From contig JAFUOV010000009.1 in the NCBI GenBank assembly GCA_017481745.1, forward strand, positions 194,823 to 258,822: a DNA stretch of 64,000 nt, in the 5' to 3' direction. Within the stretch, counting starts at the first letter, position 1; each line of letters starts with the position of its first letter. The position numbers and the translations under genes were made by a program. Source of the DNA: Bacteroidaceae bacterium. GTDB taxonomy: Bacteria > Bacteroidota > Bacteroidia > Bacteroidales > Barnesiellaceae_A. The notes beneath the pieces were generated by a model. It ran no database searches, had not been told where the DNA came from, and saw nothing but the letters and a program-made list of their open reading frames with translations. Shown piece after piece: positions 40,332-48,750 of this stretch.

Positions 40332-40372
40332 AAAAAAATGTATCTCACCACAGCGGTGAGATACATTTTTTT
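40332..40372 (+). terminator. Strong terminator of the nqr operon
   Basis: An 18-bp perfect stem (AAAAAAATGTATCTCACC and its complement) with loop ACAGC ends in a run of seven T. The A-run on the left makes it usable in both directions, serving the convergent ispH transcript too. Confidence 0.92.
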
Positions 40373-40423
40373 ATTGCCTATTGTAACTCGCTATCTGTTG
40401 GTAGTAGCGAATGGGCTGATAGC

Positions 40424-41299
40424 TTAGTTGTTGAGCGCGCCTATAATCTGTTCGACACGTTCTTGGAATTGTGCCATCAACCAGCGTGGCGTAGAGGTAG
40501 CGCCGCATATGCCTATGTTGCTTTTCCCTTCGAGCCATGTGGCATCGAGCTCGTCAATGTCCGATACCAAGTGTGTGTGCGCGTTGACCGAGCGACACTC
40601 TTCGTACAAAACCTTGCCGTTGCTGCTTTTCTTTCCGCAGACAAAGAGCACTAAATCGTGATTGCGGGCAAACTCGCGTATGTTGGGGATGCGGTTGGCT
40701 ACTTGTCGGCATATTGTGTCGTGCCACTCGAAGTTGCCTTCTTGTGTACGTTTCTCGATGATTCGTACCATCTCGGCAAAGTGTTGTACCGACTTGGTGG
40801 TTTGTGAGTATAGGGTGATGTGCTTGTTGAAGTCGACCTTGCACAGGTCGTCGGTATTTTCCAATACGATCGCCTCGCCGTTGGTTTGTCCCACAAGACC
40901 GTTTACCTCGGCATGACCTACCTTGCCGTAGATGAGTATCTGGTGGTCGCTGCCGGCGTGTGTGTCGTGGCTTTTCTTTATCTTGCGTTGCAGTTGCAGC
41001 ACAACGGGGCATGTGGCATCAATGATTTCGATATTGTTTTCTTGAGCGATGCGGTAGGTCTCGGGAGGTTCACCATGTGCGCGTAGCAGTACCTTGGCGT
41101 TGCGAAGCTCGCGCAGCTGGTCGTGATTGATGGTAATGAGCCCTTTGCTACGCAGGCGTTCTACCTCGTTGCTGTTGTGCACGATGTCGCCCAGGCAATA
41201 TAGTTGTTCGCCTTTTTCGAGCTCTTTCTCGGCTGCCTGTATGGCTCGCACCACACCGTTGCAAAATCCCGAGTTGTTGTCTATTTCGACTTTTACCAT
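40424..41299 (-). CDS. ispH: 4-Hydroxy-3-methylbut-2-enyl diphosphate reductase
   Basis: A 291-residue iron-sulfur enzyme for the last step of the MEP pathway (HMBPP to IPP + DMAPP). The three cluster cysteines are present: Cys13 in SGFCNGV, Cys97 in DATCPVV and Cys197 in HDTICRQV. Other hallmarks are RAHGEPPE, YGKVGHAEVNG, YSQTT, and CGATSTPRWLM. In many enzymes the last motif reads GASTPxW. Third gene of a porQ-cmk-ispH unit, 4 bases behind cmk. Confidence 0.96.
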   Translation of the reverse strand: MVKVEIDNNSGFCNGVVRAIQAAEKELEKGEQLYCLGDIVHNSNEVERLRSKGLITINHDQLRELRNAKVLLRAHGEPPETYRIAQENNIEIIDATCPVVLQLQRKIKKSHDTHAGSDHQILIYGKVGHAEVNGLVGQTNGEAIVLENTDDLCKVDFNKHITLYSQTTKSVQHFAEMVRIIEKRTQEGNFEWHDTICRQVANRIPNIREFARNHDLVLFVCGKKSSNGKVLYEECRSVNAHTHLVSDIDELDATWLEGKSNIGICGATSTPRWLMAQFQERVEQIIGALNN

Positions 41300-41303
41300 A
41301 TTG

Positions 41304-42011
41304 CTATTGTTGTTGCAATCTTGTTATTGTTTCGTTGTATCGAGCCTCGAGCCATGCGTTTTGCTCGGCAATGGTCATGTGCGAGTTGTCGAGCTCTATG
41401 GCATCCTGTGCCTTGCGTAGCGGACTTATCACGCGTGTCATATCCATCTGGTCGCGCATGGCAATATTTCGCTCGATGGCATCGATGTCGGCGTTCTCGC
41501 CGGCAGCTTGCATCTCGGCGGCACGTCGCTCGGCGCGAGTACGAGCCGATGCTGTAACAAATATTTTGAGCTCGGCATCGGGAAATACGGCAGTACCTAT
41601 GTCGCGACCGTCCATGACGATGCCTTTGTCGTTGCCCAATTGTCGTTGTTGCGCCACGAGAGCTTGTCGCACAAAGTCTATTTGGCTCACAAGGCTCACA
41701 CAACTCGACACACGCATGGTGCGTATCTCTTGCTCGACACACTTGCCGTTGAGGTAGGTTTCCTGCTTGCCCGTAGTGGGGTTTGTGGCAAATGTTATAT
41801 GGATATTCTTCATCTCGCCGGCAAGCGATTGGATGTCTACTTTGCCGTCGTTGATGAGGTTGTTGTCGAGGCAGTAGAGCGTTACGGCACGATACATGGC
41901 ACCGCTGTCTATGTATATGTAGCCAATGCGACGGGCAAGGTCTTTTGCCATTGTGCTTTTTCCGCACGATGAGTATCCGTCGATGGCAATTATGATTGAG
42001 TGTTTTTCCAT
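41304..42011 (-). CDS. cmk: Cytidylate kinase
   Basis: A 235-residue nucleoside monophosphate kinase that phosphorylates CMP/dCMP. The P-loop is GYSSCGKST; next come DSGAMYRAVTLY (CMP site), the family insert in the NMP-binding region, GRDIGTAVFPDA, and the LID segment RAERRAAEM ending RDQMDMTRVISPLRKA and DAIELDNSHM. All are standard. It starts 13 bases after porQ and is followed by ispH after 4 bases, a gene order often seen in Bacteroidales. Confidence 0.96.
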   Translation of the reverse strand: MEKHSIIIAIDGYSSCGKSTMAKDLARRIGYIYIDSGAMYRAVTLYCLDNNLINDGKVDIQSLAGEMKNIHITFATNPTTGKQETYLNGKCVEQEIRTMRVSSCVSLVSQIDFVRQALVAQQRQLGNDKGIVMDGRDIGTAVFPDAELKIFVTASARTRAERRAAEMQAAGENADIDAIERNIAMRDQMDMTRVISPLRKAQDAIELDNSHMTIAEQNAWLEARYNETITRLQQQ

Positions 42012-42024
42012 ATATTCAAGATTG

Positions 42025-43053
42025 TTATTTACGCAAGAAGTCGTTGATGCTGGTCGATAGGTTTATCATCAGCGTTGTACCGCCGACGTGGTGACCGGCT
42101 ACTGCTACATCGAGGGCAAACATCTTTACTTTAAGACCTGTACCGATGCTAAATCCCGATATGAAGTTACGATTGTCGGTGCGCATGTCGCTTGCAGTCT
42201 TGTAATTATAGCCCAAGGCAATGTAGAAGTTTTTGTTGAAGATATACTCGACACCAAATATGAGGTGGCGGAAGAAGTTCTCAAAGAACTTGTCTTGTAT
42301 GACAATACCCGAGCCGTTGTCGGTGGTAGTGGGGTAGGGAATTTTCCATCGCCACAGGTCGTGTGCGGTGATAGATATGCGTATAGGTGTGTTCTTGAGT
42401 ACTTGACTATAACCAAATTGTATGTCCCAAGGTAGGTTGCCATAGGTGTTGGCAAAACGCTTGAGCTGACCTCCAATGTTGCGACCTACCAGCGAGAGCG
42501 AATACTCCTTCTCGGCGTTGTAGTAGTTGATACCAAGGTCGACAGCGAGTGCCAATCCGGTGTATTGCTCGTAATTGGAGTAGACAAATTTGAGCCTTGC
42601 ACCACCACGCAGACCCTCAATAATGTCGTGCGAGTAGGTACATTGAAATTGTATGTCTTGTGGGCTGAAGCTGCCCAATACTTGTCCTGTCTCGTCGGTC
42701 ATGGGCATTGAGCCGTAGCCGTAGTATTGCAATCCGGCTGCCAGTGCGCCGCGCTCTGATGTAGCAACACCGAATGTCGTACCGGCATAGTTGATGCCCG
42801 ATACATACATCATGTAGTTGATACCCCATTTGAGGTGCATCTCGGGACCCAACAATGCGGGATTATTCTCTACAAGTGTTATATCTTCCTCGATGATAGA
42901 GATATTGTTGCCACCCAAGGCATAGGCATGAGCCGAGGGTGTTGTGTTCATAAAGTCGTACGATGTGCGACCCTCTTGCGCCATGCTTTGGGCAGGGAGT
43001 AGCAACAGTAGTGCGAGTGCTATAAATAGTGATTCGATATGTTTCATATACAT
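42025..43053 (-). CDS. porQ: Type IX secretion system outer-membrane protein PorQ
   Basis: A 342-residue outer-membrane beta-barrel protein of the PorV/FadL-like group, with signal peptide to about residue 26. The N-terminal TTPSAHAYALGGNNISI motif followed by ENNPALLGPEM is the PorQ/PorP-type signature (S-A-R/H-x-x-x-x-G). PorQ is an accessory of the T9SS shuttle/attachment complex. The other por genes are not in this window, but the C10 protease at 61033 carries a T9SS C-terminal signal, which agrees. It heads the unit with cmk and ispH. Confidence 0.87.
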   Translation of the reverse strand: MYMKHIESLFIALALLLLLPAQSMAQEGRTSYDFMNTTPSAHAYALGGNNISIIEEDITLVENNPALLGPEMHLKWGINYMMYVSGINYAGTTFGVATSERGALAAGLQYYGYGSMPMTDETGQVLGSFSPQDIQFQCTYSHDIIEGLRGGARLKFVYSNYEQYTGLALAVDLGINYYNAEKEYSLSLVGRNIGGQLKRFANTYGNLPWDIQFGYSQVLKNTPIRISITAHDLWRWKIPYPTTTDNGSGIVIQDKFFENFFRHLIFGVEYIFNKNFYIALGYNYKTASDMRTDNRNFISGFSIGTGLKVKMFALDVAVAGHHVGGTTLMINLSTSINDFLRK

Positions 43054-43222
43054 TTTATCGCAACCAATATAGGCGCATCAAAGTTAGTCATTTTTTGTCA
43101 AGAAACTGCTCTGCGACAAAAACTCTATAGTATAAACGTAGTTTATGCCGTTAAATTATATCGACCGACTATTTTTTCTACTTCTTGATGCGATAGTCAT
43201 AAACGACTCTCATCACTCAACT

Positions 43223-43702
43223 TTATTGCACCAGCAACCATGGGTCTTTGATGAGTGTCGAGGGATAGTGCTTGGTAAGTTCCAATCGTGCAGCCTCAGC
43301 CTCTTCTCGCGTGTCGAAGCTGCAAGCTATTACGCGATAAGCGCCCTTGGCATTTTGTACTACGAAGGCAGCATATCCGTCGGCGATAAAGCGGTCGCGC
43401 ATGCTGTTGGCATTGGTGAGTTGCTTGTATGTGCCTATAACGACGTTGTATCGACCCAATATGCCGTTGCCTATAACCTTTACACTCTCGCTGCGCTCAC
43501 GAGCTATGGTGGTTTGTGTTGCCATGGGTTGTATCTCGGTTATAGCACCGTCGGTGGGCGTGTCGGCGGTTATTGTAGGCTTGTTTGCAGCTGCTTCCAT
43601 TGCCTTTTGGTAGGCTTCTCTGGTGAGGGCTTGGTTGGGCTTACAAGAGACGATATTGAGTATAGCGATTGCTATGGCTGTAAAAACGATTGTTCTTTTC
43701 AT
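43223..43702 (-). CDS. SPOR-domain lipoprotein
   Basis: A 159-residue lipoprotein (lipobox NIVSC, Cys20). After a linker rich in Thr/Ala/Pro (about 45-80), the C-terminal domain (about 84-159) has the SPOR pattern YNVVIGTYKQLTNANSM, ADGYAAFVVQNAKGAYRVI, FDTREEAEAARLELTK. SPOR domains bind denuded peptidoglycan at the division septum. It may therefore localise to the septum, but in Bacteroidota such lipoproteins are not well studied. It stands alone; porQ lies downstream on the same strand with a 170-base gap. Confidence 0.85.
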   Translation of the reverse strand: MKRTIVFTAIAIAILNIVSCKPNQALTREAYQKAMEAAANKPTITADTPTDGAITEIQPMATQTTIARERSESVKVIGNGILGRYNVVIGTYKQLTNANSMRDRFIADGYAAFVVQNAKGAYRVIACSFDTREEAEAARLELTKHYPSTLIKDPWLLVQ

Positions 43703-43864
43703 TTCTATTATATTTTTTGTAAAGATAGCATTTGCACGTTTGATAACAAAATAATTCTGCCCGATTTTTTATTTGTTACAATCGGTTGTGTCGAAGCGTT
43801 GAACAAAGATGCTGATGTGTGTGTTTGGCATATATGGTGGTAATGAATATATAATAGGTATAGA

Positions 43865-44338
43865 ATGAAAAATGTTTTGATATTGGGAATTGGTAATCTT
43901 GTGCTTAATGACGAAGGAATAGGTATCCATATAATACACATACTCAAGTCGATAGGTATGCCCGATGGTGTGGATGTATTGGATGGGGGATTGGGTAGTG
44001 TCGACTTGCTCGATACGATGCAACAATATAAGCATTTGATATTGATAGATGCTGCCGTAGATGAATATCCGGCTGGTACTGTGCGACGACTCTCGCCCAT
44101 ATATCCTGCCGACTATCCTCGATTGCTCTATGCGCACGAGAAGTGTGTGCGTGATATGGTGTGCGCTATGCAGTCGCAACAAGATATGCCTCATGTCGAG
44201 ATGCTTGCTATCAGTGTCAATCGCAATCCTACATTGGGCATGCAACTATCGCCCGAGGTGCGCCGTGTGATACCTCAGGTGTTGCAACTCATATTTGAGA
44301 TATTGGATGATACGCAACAGAAGCGCTACTACCGGTAG
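43865..44338 (+). CDS. Hydrogenase-maturation-type protease (HyaD/HybD, peptidase M52 family)
   Basis: A 157-residue protein with the M52 fold: an initial LILGIGNLVLNDEGIGIH motif, a VLDGG motif, and a helical C-terminus. The three nickel-sensing ligands of HybD are in place as Glu17, Asp62 and His91. In the known family this endoprotease clips the C-terminus of a [NiFe]-hydrogenase large subunit after nickel insertion. No hydrogenase or hyp gene is in this window, so its target lies elsewhere or is a different protein. It converges on the DUF308 gene with a 4-base gap. Confidence 0.85.
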   Translation: MKNVLILGIGNLVLNDEGIGIHIIHILKSIGMPDGVDVLDGGLGSVDLLDTMQQYKHLILIDAAVDEYPAGTVRRLSPIYPADYPRLLYAHEKCVRDMVCAMQSQQDMPHVEMLAISVNRNPTLGMQLSPEVRRVIPQVLQLIFEILDDTQQKRYYR

Positions 44339-44342
44339 TAGG

Positions 44343-44870
44343 TCATTGCTCAAGACGAGCCATGTAAACTATCTCGTTGATGCTGTAAACAATAGCTCCT
44401 GCACCAAACATGATGACAATAATCTTGGGTAGAAGGTCGAGCGGATTGACAAGGATGAATATGCCTAAAAGTGCCAATAGTGCCGGCATGATGTAGTAGC
44501 CTGCCACGTTGCGACGTTGTGAGCGCGCAATCATGATTATTTCATATCCACCTGCAACAATAAGTGCAGCTGCCAATAGCAGTGAGAAAATTTTTACAAT
44601 CACATCGGCAAATACTATTATCATAATACCTGCTATGACACAGAGTGTGGCAAGTATGGGAAATTTCATGGGGTTGTAACGTCGGTCGCGACGATTGCGC
44701 TTGCAGTATACTATAAGGTAACGTAACAGTTGTATTGCTCCGGGTATAATGAGCATGAGACCCATGACAAAGGCTATATACATGAGGATGCTTTGTGGAA
44801 AAATTATCATAAACACACCCATGAGTAGTGTGATAACGATGCGTAGAATGGGGTAGTATGCGGCTTTCAT
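44343..44870 (-). CDS. DUF308 (HdeD-like) membrane protein
   Basis: A 175-residue protein made almost wholly of six short membrane segments in repeated pairs (IVITLLMGVFMIIFPQSILM, IAFVMGLMLIIPGAIQLLRY, LCVIAGIMIIVFADVIVKI, LLLAAALIVAGGYEIIM, MPALLALLGIFILVNPLDLL, IIVIMFGAGAIVYSINEIVY). The repeated ...G..li..P... pattern is that of DUF308/HdeD proteins, some of which are linked to acid stress in enterobacteria. No functional evidence here. A TATCTTTG -7-like box lies at 44952-44959 on the minus strand. Confidence 0.85.
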   Translation of the reverse strand: MKAAYYPILRIVITLLMGVFMIIFPQSILMYIAFVMGLMLIIPGAIQLLRYLIVYCKRNRRDRRYNPMKFPILATLCVIAGIMIIVFADVIVKIFSLLLAAALIVAGGYEIIMIARSQRRNVAGYYIMPALLALLGIFILVNPLDLLPKIIVIMFGAGAIVYSINEIVYMARLEQ

Positions 44871-44987
44871 GTGTTTTATTATTTAAGGTTTTGATGTTGT
44901 GGCAGGCTTGTTACCACAGCACAAAGTTTAGTTTCAATCTTCTTTCGATGGCAAAGATATAAATCTTTTTTTGTAAAAGCCTGAATT

Positions 44988-45500
44988 TTACATATTTTTC
45001 CCTTTTCGCTCCTCGGCAAGTTCAATAATTTCCAAGTCGCGAAACTCTCCATTATCGACTACCAAGCGCATGAGGGTACGTACCTTGTGAAACCCGTATA
45101 GCCCTGCTGCTCCGGGATTGATGTGCAGGCAATCGAGGGTCTTGTCGTACATAACCTTGGCAATGTGTGAGTGCCCCGATATAAACAATTTGGGTGGGTT
45201 GCGGTATATCTCGGGAACTACCTCGCGAGCGTATTTGCCGGGATAACCACCGATGTGTGTAATCCATATCGTAGCGCCTTCTATTTCAAATCGTTGGTGC
45301 TGCTTTGTGCGTATGCGAATGGGGTGTCCGTCTATATTTCCATATACCGCTCGCACAGGTTTTAGCGCTTCGAGGCGTTCCAAAACCTCGACGCTGCCAA
45401 TGTCGCCGGCATGCCAAATTTCGTCGCAGTCGGCAAAGTATTTTTCGTATCGGTCGTCCCAATGTGCGTGTGTGTCGGATAGTATACCTATGCGTTTCAT
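44988..45500 (-). CDS. YfcE/MJ0936-type metallophosphodiesterase
   Basis: A 170-residue calcineurin-like phosphoesterase if it starts at MKRIGILSDTHAH (45500). The longer reading frame to 45557 would cross a -7-like box (TAAGTTTG, 45524-45531) and is less likely. Metal ligands are in SDTHAH (Asp, His), AGDIGS (Asp), GNIDGHP (Asn), ITHIGG (His) and SGHSHIA (two His). This is the small phosphodiesterase group exemplified by E. coli YfcE and MJ0936. Natural substrate unknown. Confidence 0.88.
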   Translation of the reverse strand: MKRIGILSDTHAHWDDRYEKYFADCDEIWHAGDIGSVEVLERLEALKPVRAVYGNIDGHPIRIRTKQHQRFEIEGATIWITHIGGYPGKYAREVVPEIYRNPPKLFISGHSHIAKVMYDKTLDCLHINPGAAGLYGFHKVRTLMRLVVDNGEFRDLEIIELAEERKGKNM

Positions 45501-45623
45501 GTTTCTTGTTTTCTCTTGAGGGACAAACTTACAAAAAATATGTCTTACGTAGGTCATGATTTTTAAAATCTTCGATACACCGTTTCACAATTACGATATT
45601 TTCTATTACCTTTGCGTTGCAAT

Positions 45624-45696
45624 GCGGTAGTAGCTCAGTTGGTAGAGCATCAGCTTCCCAAGCTGAGGGTCGCGGGTTCGAGCCCCGTTTACCGCT
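45624..45696 (+). tRNA. tRNA-Gly (anticodon CCC)
   Basis: A complete cloverleaf: acceptor GCGGTAG/TTACCGC, D-arm GCTC/GAGC, anticodon stem TCAGC/GCTGA with loop TTCCCAA giving anticodon CCC, and T-arm GCGGG TTCGAGC CCCGT. A TACCTTTG -7-like box is at 45607-45614. CCA is not encoded. A hairpin terminator follows. Confidence 0.95.
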
Positions 45697-45718
45697 CATG
45701 GAGCGCTATATGCAAGCA

Positions 45719-45759
45719 GACGGTGTGTCAAAAATCAATTTGACACACCGTCATTTTTT
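45719..45759 (+). terminator. Terminator of tRNA-Gly
   Basis: A perfect 14-bp stem (GACGGTGTGTCAAA with TTTGACACACCGTC) and loop AATCAA, then TTTTTT. It begins 23 bases after the tRNA. Confidence 0.9.
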
Positions 45760-45939
45760 GTTGACCAAGGTCTTTATTAGTTACCTGAAGTCTGTTGCGA
45801 TACTATTTCTTGTCGCAATCTTTGGGGTTATTTTTTGTTTTGTTGTCGTTGTTGCAGCAACTTGTGGTGTTGGTTTTTTTCTCATTAGTCTTGTTCATAA
45901 TAGAAAATTTTAAGGGTTAATATTTTGATATGGAGGAGT

Positions 45940-46905
45940 TTATTCGACGTCTATAAGTTCGCGCTCGCGGTAGTGCTCTTCTTTGTTCCACGATAAGTCG
46001 CGCTCGGGTGTTGCGCTGAGCACTTCGTTGCAACGTTGTTGTGCCAACTTGCAGTCGTGCTCACATACACTCTGTGCAGTGCGATGCGTGCCCAATGGCT
46101 CGATGTCGCGCATGCCGTTGGTATGCTCGGTATATTCGCGCGGGTTTTCTATATACTGCCACTCTTCGTCGAGCTTGCAACTCTTGCCTTCGTTCCAGCT
46201 GCCACGATATGTTTCGCCCTCCGATAGGTTGAAGTGAAGGTTGCTATATCGGGGATTTGTCTCGAAAACACCGGGCGGGAAGTTGGGCTCGATGCTGTTG
46301 AGTGCTGCTTGAAATTGCTGGAAGTGAGTAACCTCGCGTGTCATGAGAAAGTCGAGCGTGCGTTTTACCTCTGGGTCGTCGGTGAGTGGGATAAGCGTTT
46401 CGTACACAATCTTTGCACGAGCCTCGGCTGCGATGTCCGATTGTAGGTCGACGGTCAACTCGCCATTGCCCGAGATGTATGAAGCATTCCAAGGTACACC
46501 GTTGCTATTGGTAAACATGGGGCTACCGGCTGAAATGACGAGAAATTGCGGATTGGTAAGCGCCTGATGTATATAATCTTCTTTGGCAGCTTTGCCGTCC
46601 ATCATTTTCATAATCTCTATGTCGTCGACAACGTCTTTCATACGAGCATTTACCGGTCCGAGCAACATCTGTATTGTAGCACCTACAATCTCAAGGTGTC
46701 CCAACTCCTCGGTGGCAACGTCCATAAGCAAGTCGTACTTGTCGGGGTAAGGGTTGCGACAAGCAAATGCTTGTACGAAGTATTGCATAGATGCACTCAG
46801 TTCGCCATTTGCTCCGCCAAATTGTTCCAGCAGAATACGCGCAAAACGAGGGTCGGGGCGCGACACTCGTGCATCAAATTGTAGTTCTTTTACGTGATAA
46901 AACAT
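45940..46905 (-). CDS. Manganese catalase
   Basis: A 321-residue non-heme catalase that disproportionates hydrogen peroxide at a dimanganese site. Ligands are visible as Glu35 (GELSASMQYF), Glu67 and His70 (ATEELGHLE), Glu161 (QSDIAAEARAK) and His194 (REVTHFQQF), with the same 33-residue interval between the last two as in the Lactobacillus enzyme. The N-terminus MFYHVKELQFDARVSRPDP is typical. The C-terminal tail (about residues 270-321) is charged and has three cysteines (SVCEHDCKLAQQRC). In a strict anaerobe it would serve peroxide defence. Single gene, no visible operon partner. Confidence 0.92.
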   Translation of the reverse strand: MFYHVKELQFDARVSRPDPRFARILLEQFGGANGELSASMQYFVQAFACRNPYPDKYDLLMDVATEELGHLEIVGATIQMLLGPVNARMKDVVDDIEIMKMMDGKAAKEDYIHQALTNPQFLVISAGSPMFTNSNGVPWNASYISGNGELTVDLQSDIAAEARAKIVYETLIPLTDDPEVKRTLDFLMTREVTHFQQFQAALNSIEPNFPPGVFETNPRYSNLHFNLSEGETYRGSWNEGKSCKLDEEWQYIENPREYTEHTNGMRDIEPLGTHRTAQSVCEHDCKLAQQRCNEVLSATPERDLSWNKEEHYRERELIDVE

Positions 46906-47165
46906 ATATATCAGTTTTAAATATTTGTACTCTTTTTGTCGTGATGTACATCTGCTATTGAAACGCCATAACGGAGTGTCGTGTTCGTCGTATTTGGGCT
47001 TTTTATGACCTGTTTTGAAATAGCAGTAGTATGCAAGTTGCGTTTCGCGCTAAAGTCGAATTGTTGTTAATTGTTGGTTCTTTTCTTGAACAGCGTTCTC
47101 ATTGTCGATGTTTAATGAGTGCAGGCTGTTGCTTGCACTTATGTGAAATTACAAATTCTTATTCT

Positions 47166-47438
47166 ATGTATTTTATAGGTTACATTATTATTGGCTTGCT
47201 TGCCGGTTTTATTGCCGGCAAGATAATGCGAGGTGGAGGCTTCGGAGTGTTGCTAAACTTGCTGATTGGTGTTGTAGGAGGTATATTGGGCGGTTGGCTT
47301 TTTGCGTTGTTTGGTATCGCAGTGTCGGGGCTGTGGGGTAGCTTCGTAACGTCGGTCATTGGTGCGGTATTGTTGCTATGGATAGCATCGCTATTCAACC
47401 GACCGCAGAGCGATAAAGATGTGAGTAGTAATATATAA
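47166..47438 (+). CDS. GlsB/YeaQ/YmgE-family small membrane protein
   Basis: A 90-residue protein starting at ATG 47166 (MYFIGYIIIGLLAGFIAGKI). The in-frame upstream extension to 47031 has no homology-like sequence and is rejected. It shows three membrane segments with the family's GLLAGFIAGKIMRGGGFG, GVVGGILGGWLF and SVIGAVLLLWI motifs. Members are stress-associated transglycosylase-associated proteins of unknown activity. The YtxH gene follows after 26 bases. Confidence 0.9.
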   Translation: MYFIGYIIIGLLAGFIAGKIMRGGGFGVLLNLLIGVVGGILGGWLFALFGIAVSGLWGSFVTSVIGAVLLLWIASLFNRPQSDKDVSSNI

Positions 47439-47464
47439 TGTCGTACAATTAAAAATTTACTTTT

Positions 47465-47749
47465 ATGAAAAATCTTTTTTCGGGACTTATAGGTATGGGA
47501 GTTGGTGTAGTTGTAGGATTGTATGTTATGCAATATGCAACGTCGGCACGTGGCAGAAAGATGCGCCAAGATATATCGCGCACAGTGCGCGAGAAAGAGC
47601 GTGCAGCCGAGGATATGATGGAGAAGGCTCGTGAACATGCAGCACGATTTGGTGCTAAAGTAGCCGATCGTGTGTCGCAGGGTGCACACCAGATGACGGG
47701 CAAGGTAGACCACATGAAAGAACAGCTACACAGCGTTGTAGGTGAGTAG
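47465..47749 (+). CDS. YtxH-domain protein
   Basis: A 94-residue protein with one N-terminal membrane segment (GLIGMGVGVVVGLYVMQYA) carrying the glycine-rich YtxH pattern, followed by basic ARGRKMRQD and a long amphipathic helix rich in Arg, Glu and Ala. This is the GvpP/YtxH-like plan seen in general-stress proteins. Probably cotranscribed with the GlsB-like gene. Function unknown. Confidence 0.85.
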   Translation: MKNLFSGLIGMGVGVVVGLYVMQYATSARGRKMRQDISRTVREKERAAEDMMEKAREHAARFGAKVADRVSQGAHQMTGKVDHMKEQLHSVVGE

Positions 47750-47772
47750 TGTTGCCGACGGTAATAAAGTAA

Positions 47773-47805
47773 AACGGGTAGAAGTGGTTGTCGCTTCTAC
47801 CCGTT
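47773..47805. terminator. Terminator between ytxH-like gene and cdsA (convergent)
   Basis: AACGGGTAGAAG (47773-47784) pairs with CTTCTACCCGTT (47794-47805). The left flank is A-rich, giving a T-run for the minus-strand cdsA transcript. Confidence 0.75.
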
Positions 47806-47829
47806 GCGTTATGTGTTGAGCCTTATATG

Positions 47830-48660
47830 TCAGAGTGTTATCACCAGGAATAGGTAAAGTATGGCAGCAGGAGCAGCAAGCAGAACGCTGTCGAAACGGT
47901 CGAGCCAACCACCATGTCCGGGCAGAATGTTGCCTGAGTCTTTGACGTTGAGTGAGCGCTTTACAAGCGACTCGCACAGGTCGCCCCAAGTGCCAAATAT
48001 AGAGCATGTGAGTGCCAATCCTATCCATTGCCAAGTATTCAGTATGTCGAAGAATCGGGAGGCGAGGAAAGCCGCACCGGCAGCCAATATAAGTCCTCCC
48101 CAGAAACCTTCCCACGACTTTTTGGGCGATATGCGCTCAAAGAGGCGGTGCTTGCCTATGGTGCAACCCACCAAGTAGGCGCCTGTGTCGTTGATCCATA
48201 TAAAGGCAAATAGCGATAAGAGAATGAGCGGCGAGAAGCGGAAGTAAAGGATGTTGCAGAGGGCAAATGGCAACGCCACGTAGATTTGTCCCAAGAAACT
48301 GTATGCCCAACCTTCGAGCGGTCGCTCTACTTTGTCGTACAACTGCATGATGAAACGCACCAAGAAATATATGAGGTAGGGCGCTGTGATAATACCGCTG
48401 ATGTCGAAATCTTGCGCTGCATATATGTATAGTGTAAGGAAAAGCAATACAGACCCCATCACGTCGACAAATCGCGTACCACGAGGAGTGTGAGTAAGAT
48501 CTTCTACAAGACGGTAAAATTCGGCAGAAGCCAATGCCGAGAATACACAGAATATGAGTGCAAAACTATATTGATTCCACAATATTGCACCGATGATAAC
48601 AGATATAAAAACTGCTCCGGTCAAGGCTCGTACTGCAACTGTTTTAAGAGATAGTGCCAT
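47830..48660 (-). CDS. cdsA: Phosphatidate cytidylyltransferase
   Basis: A 276-residue membrane enzyme making CDP-diacylglycerol from phosphatidic acid and CTP, the entry to phospholipid synthesis. About eight membrane segments are seen. The family signature is intact near residues 165-215: WINDTGAYLVGCTIGKHRLF, RISPKKSWEG, and later GTWGDLCESLVKRSLNVKDS followed by LPGHGGWLDRFDS, which contains the catalytic Asp residues. Its promoter appears to lie inside the first copy of a tandem repeat directly upstream. Confidence 0.95.
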   Translation of the reverse strand: MALSLKTVAVRALTGAVFISVIIGAILWNQYSFALIFCVFSALASAEFYRLVEDLTHTPRGTRFVDVMGSVLLFLTLYIYAAQDFDISGIITAPYLIYFLVRFIMQLYDKVERPLEGWAYSFLGQIYVALPFALCNILYFRFSPLILLSLFAFIWINDTGAYLVGCTIGKHRLFERISPKKSWEGFWGGLILAAGAAFLASRFFDILNTWQWIGLALTCSIFGTWGDLCESLVKRSLNVKDSGNILPGHGGWLDRFDSVLLAAPAAILYLFLVITL

Positions 48661-48720
48661 TTGTTCTTATCAACTACTTGTTTTTCATAAATTTCTTCAT
48701 GGCTTAACCTACGCCATTGG

Positions 48721-48750
48721 CAAAGATAGCGATAAGTGAGAGGAGAACAA
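48721..48750 (-). promoter_or_regulatory. cdsA promoter, lying at the edge of the repeat element
   Basis: On the minus strand, TTG (48750-48748), a 19-base spacer, and TATCTTTG (48728-48721) match the consensus. The -7 box belongs to the terminal inverted repeat of the first repeat copy. Transcription would start near 48714, about 54 bases before the cdsA start. Confidence 0.7.

Noticed and set aside
43145..43843. 232-codon plus-strand frame opposite the SPOR lipoprotein gene
   Set aside because: The minus-strand SPOR protein has a signal peptide and clear domain; the opposite frame is Cys/Tyr/Ser-rich with no pattern.
45617..45913. Open reading frame of 98 codons on the plus strand
   Set aside because: Its first third is the tRNA-Gly sequence read in frame, and the next part is the terminator hairpin. 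The remaining hydrophobic stretch has no start with support, and no family pattern.
47031..47165. N-terminal extension of the GlsB-like protein
   Set aside because: The Cys-rich upstream peptide does not match the family, whose members begin at the first membrane helix (47166).
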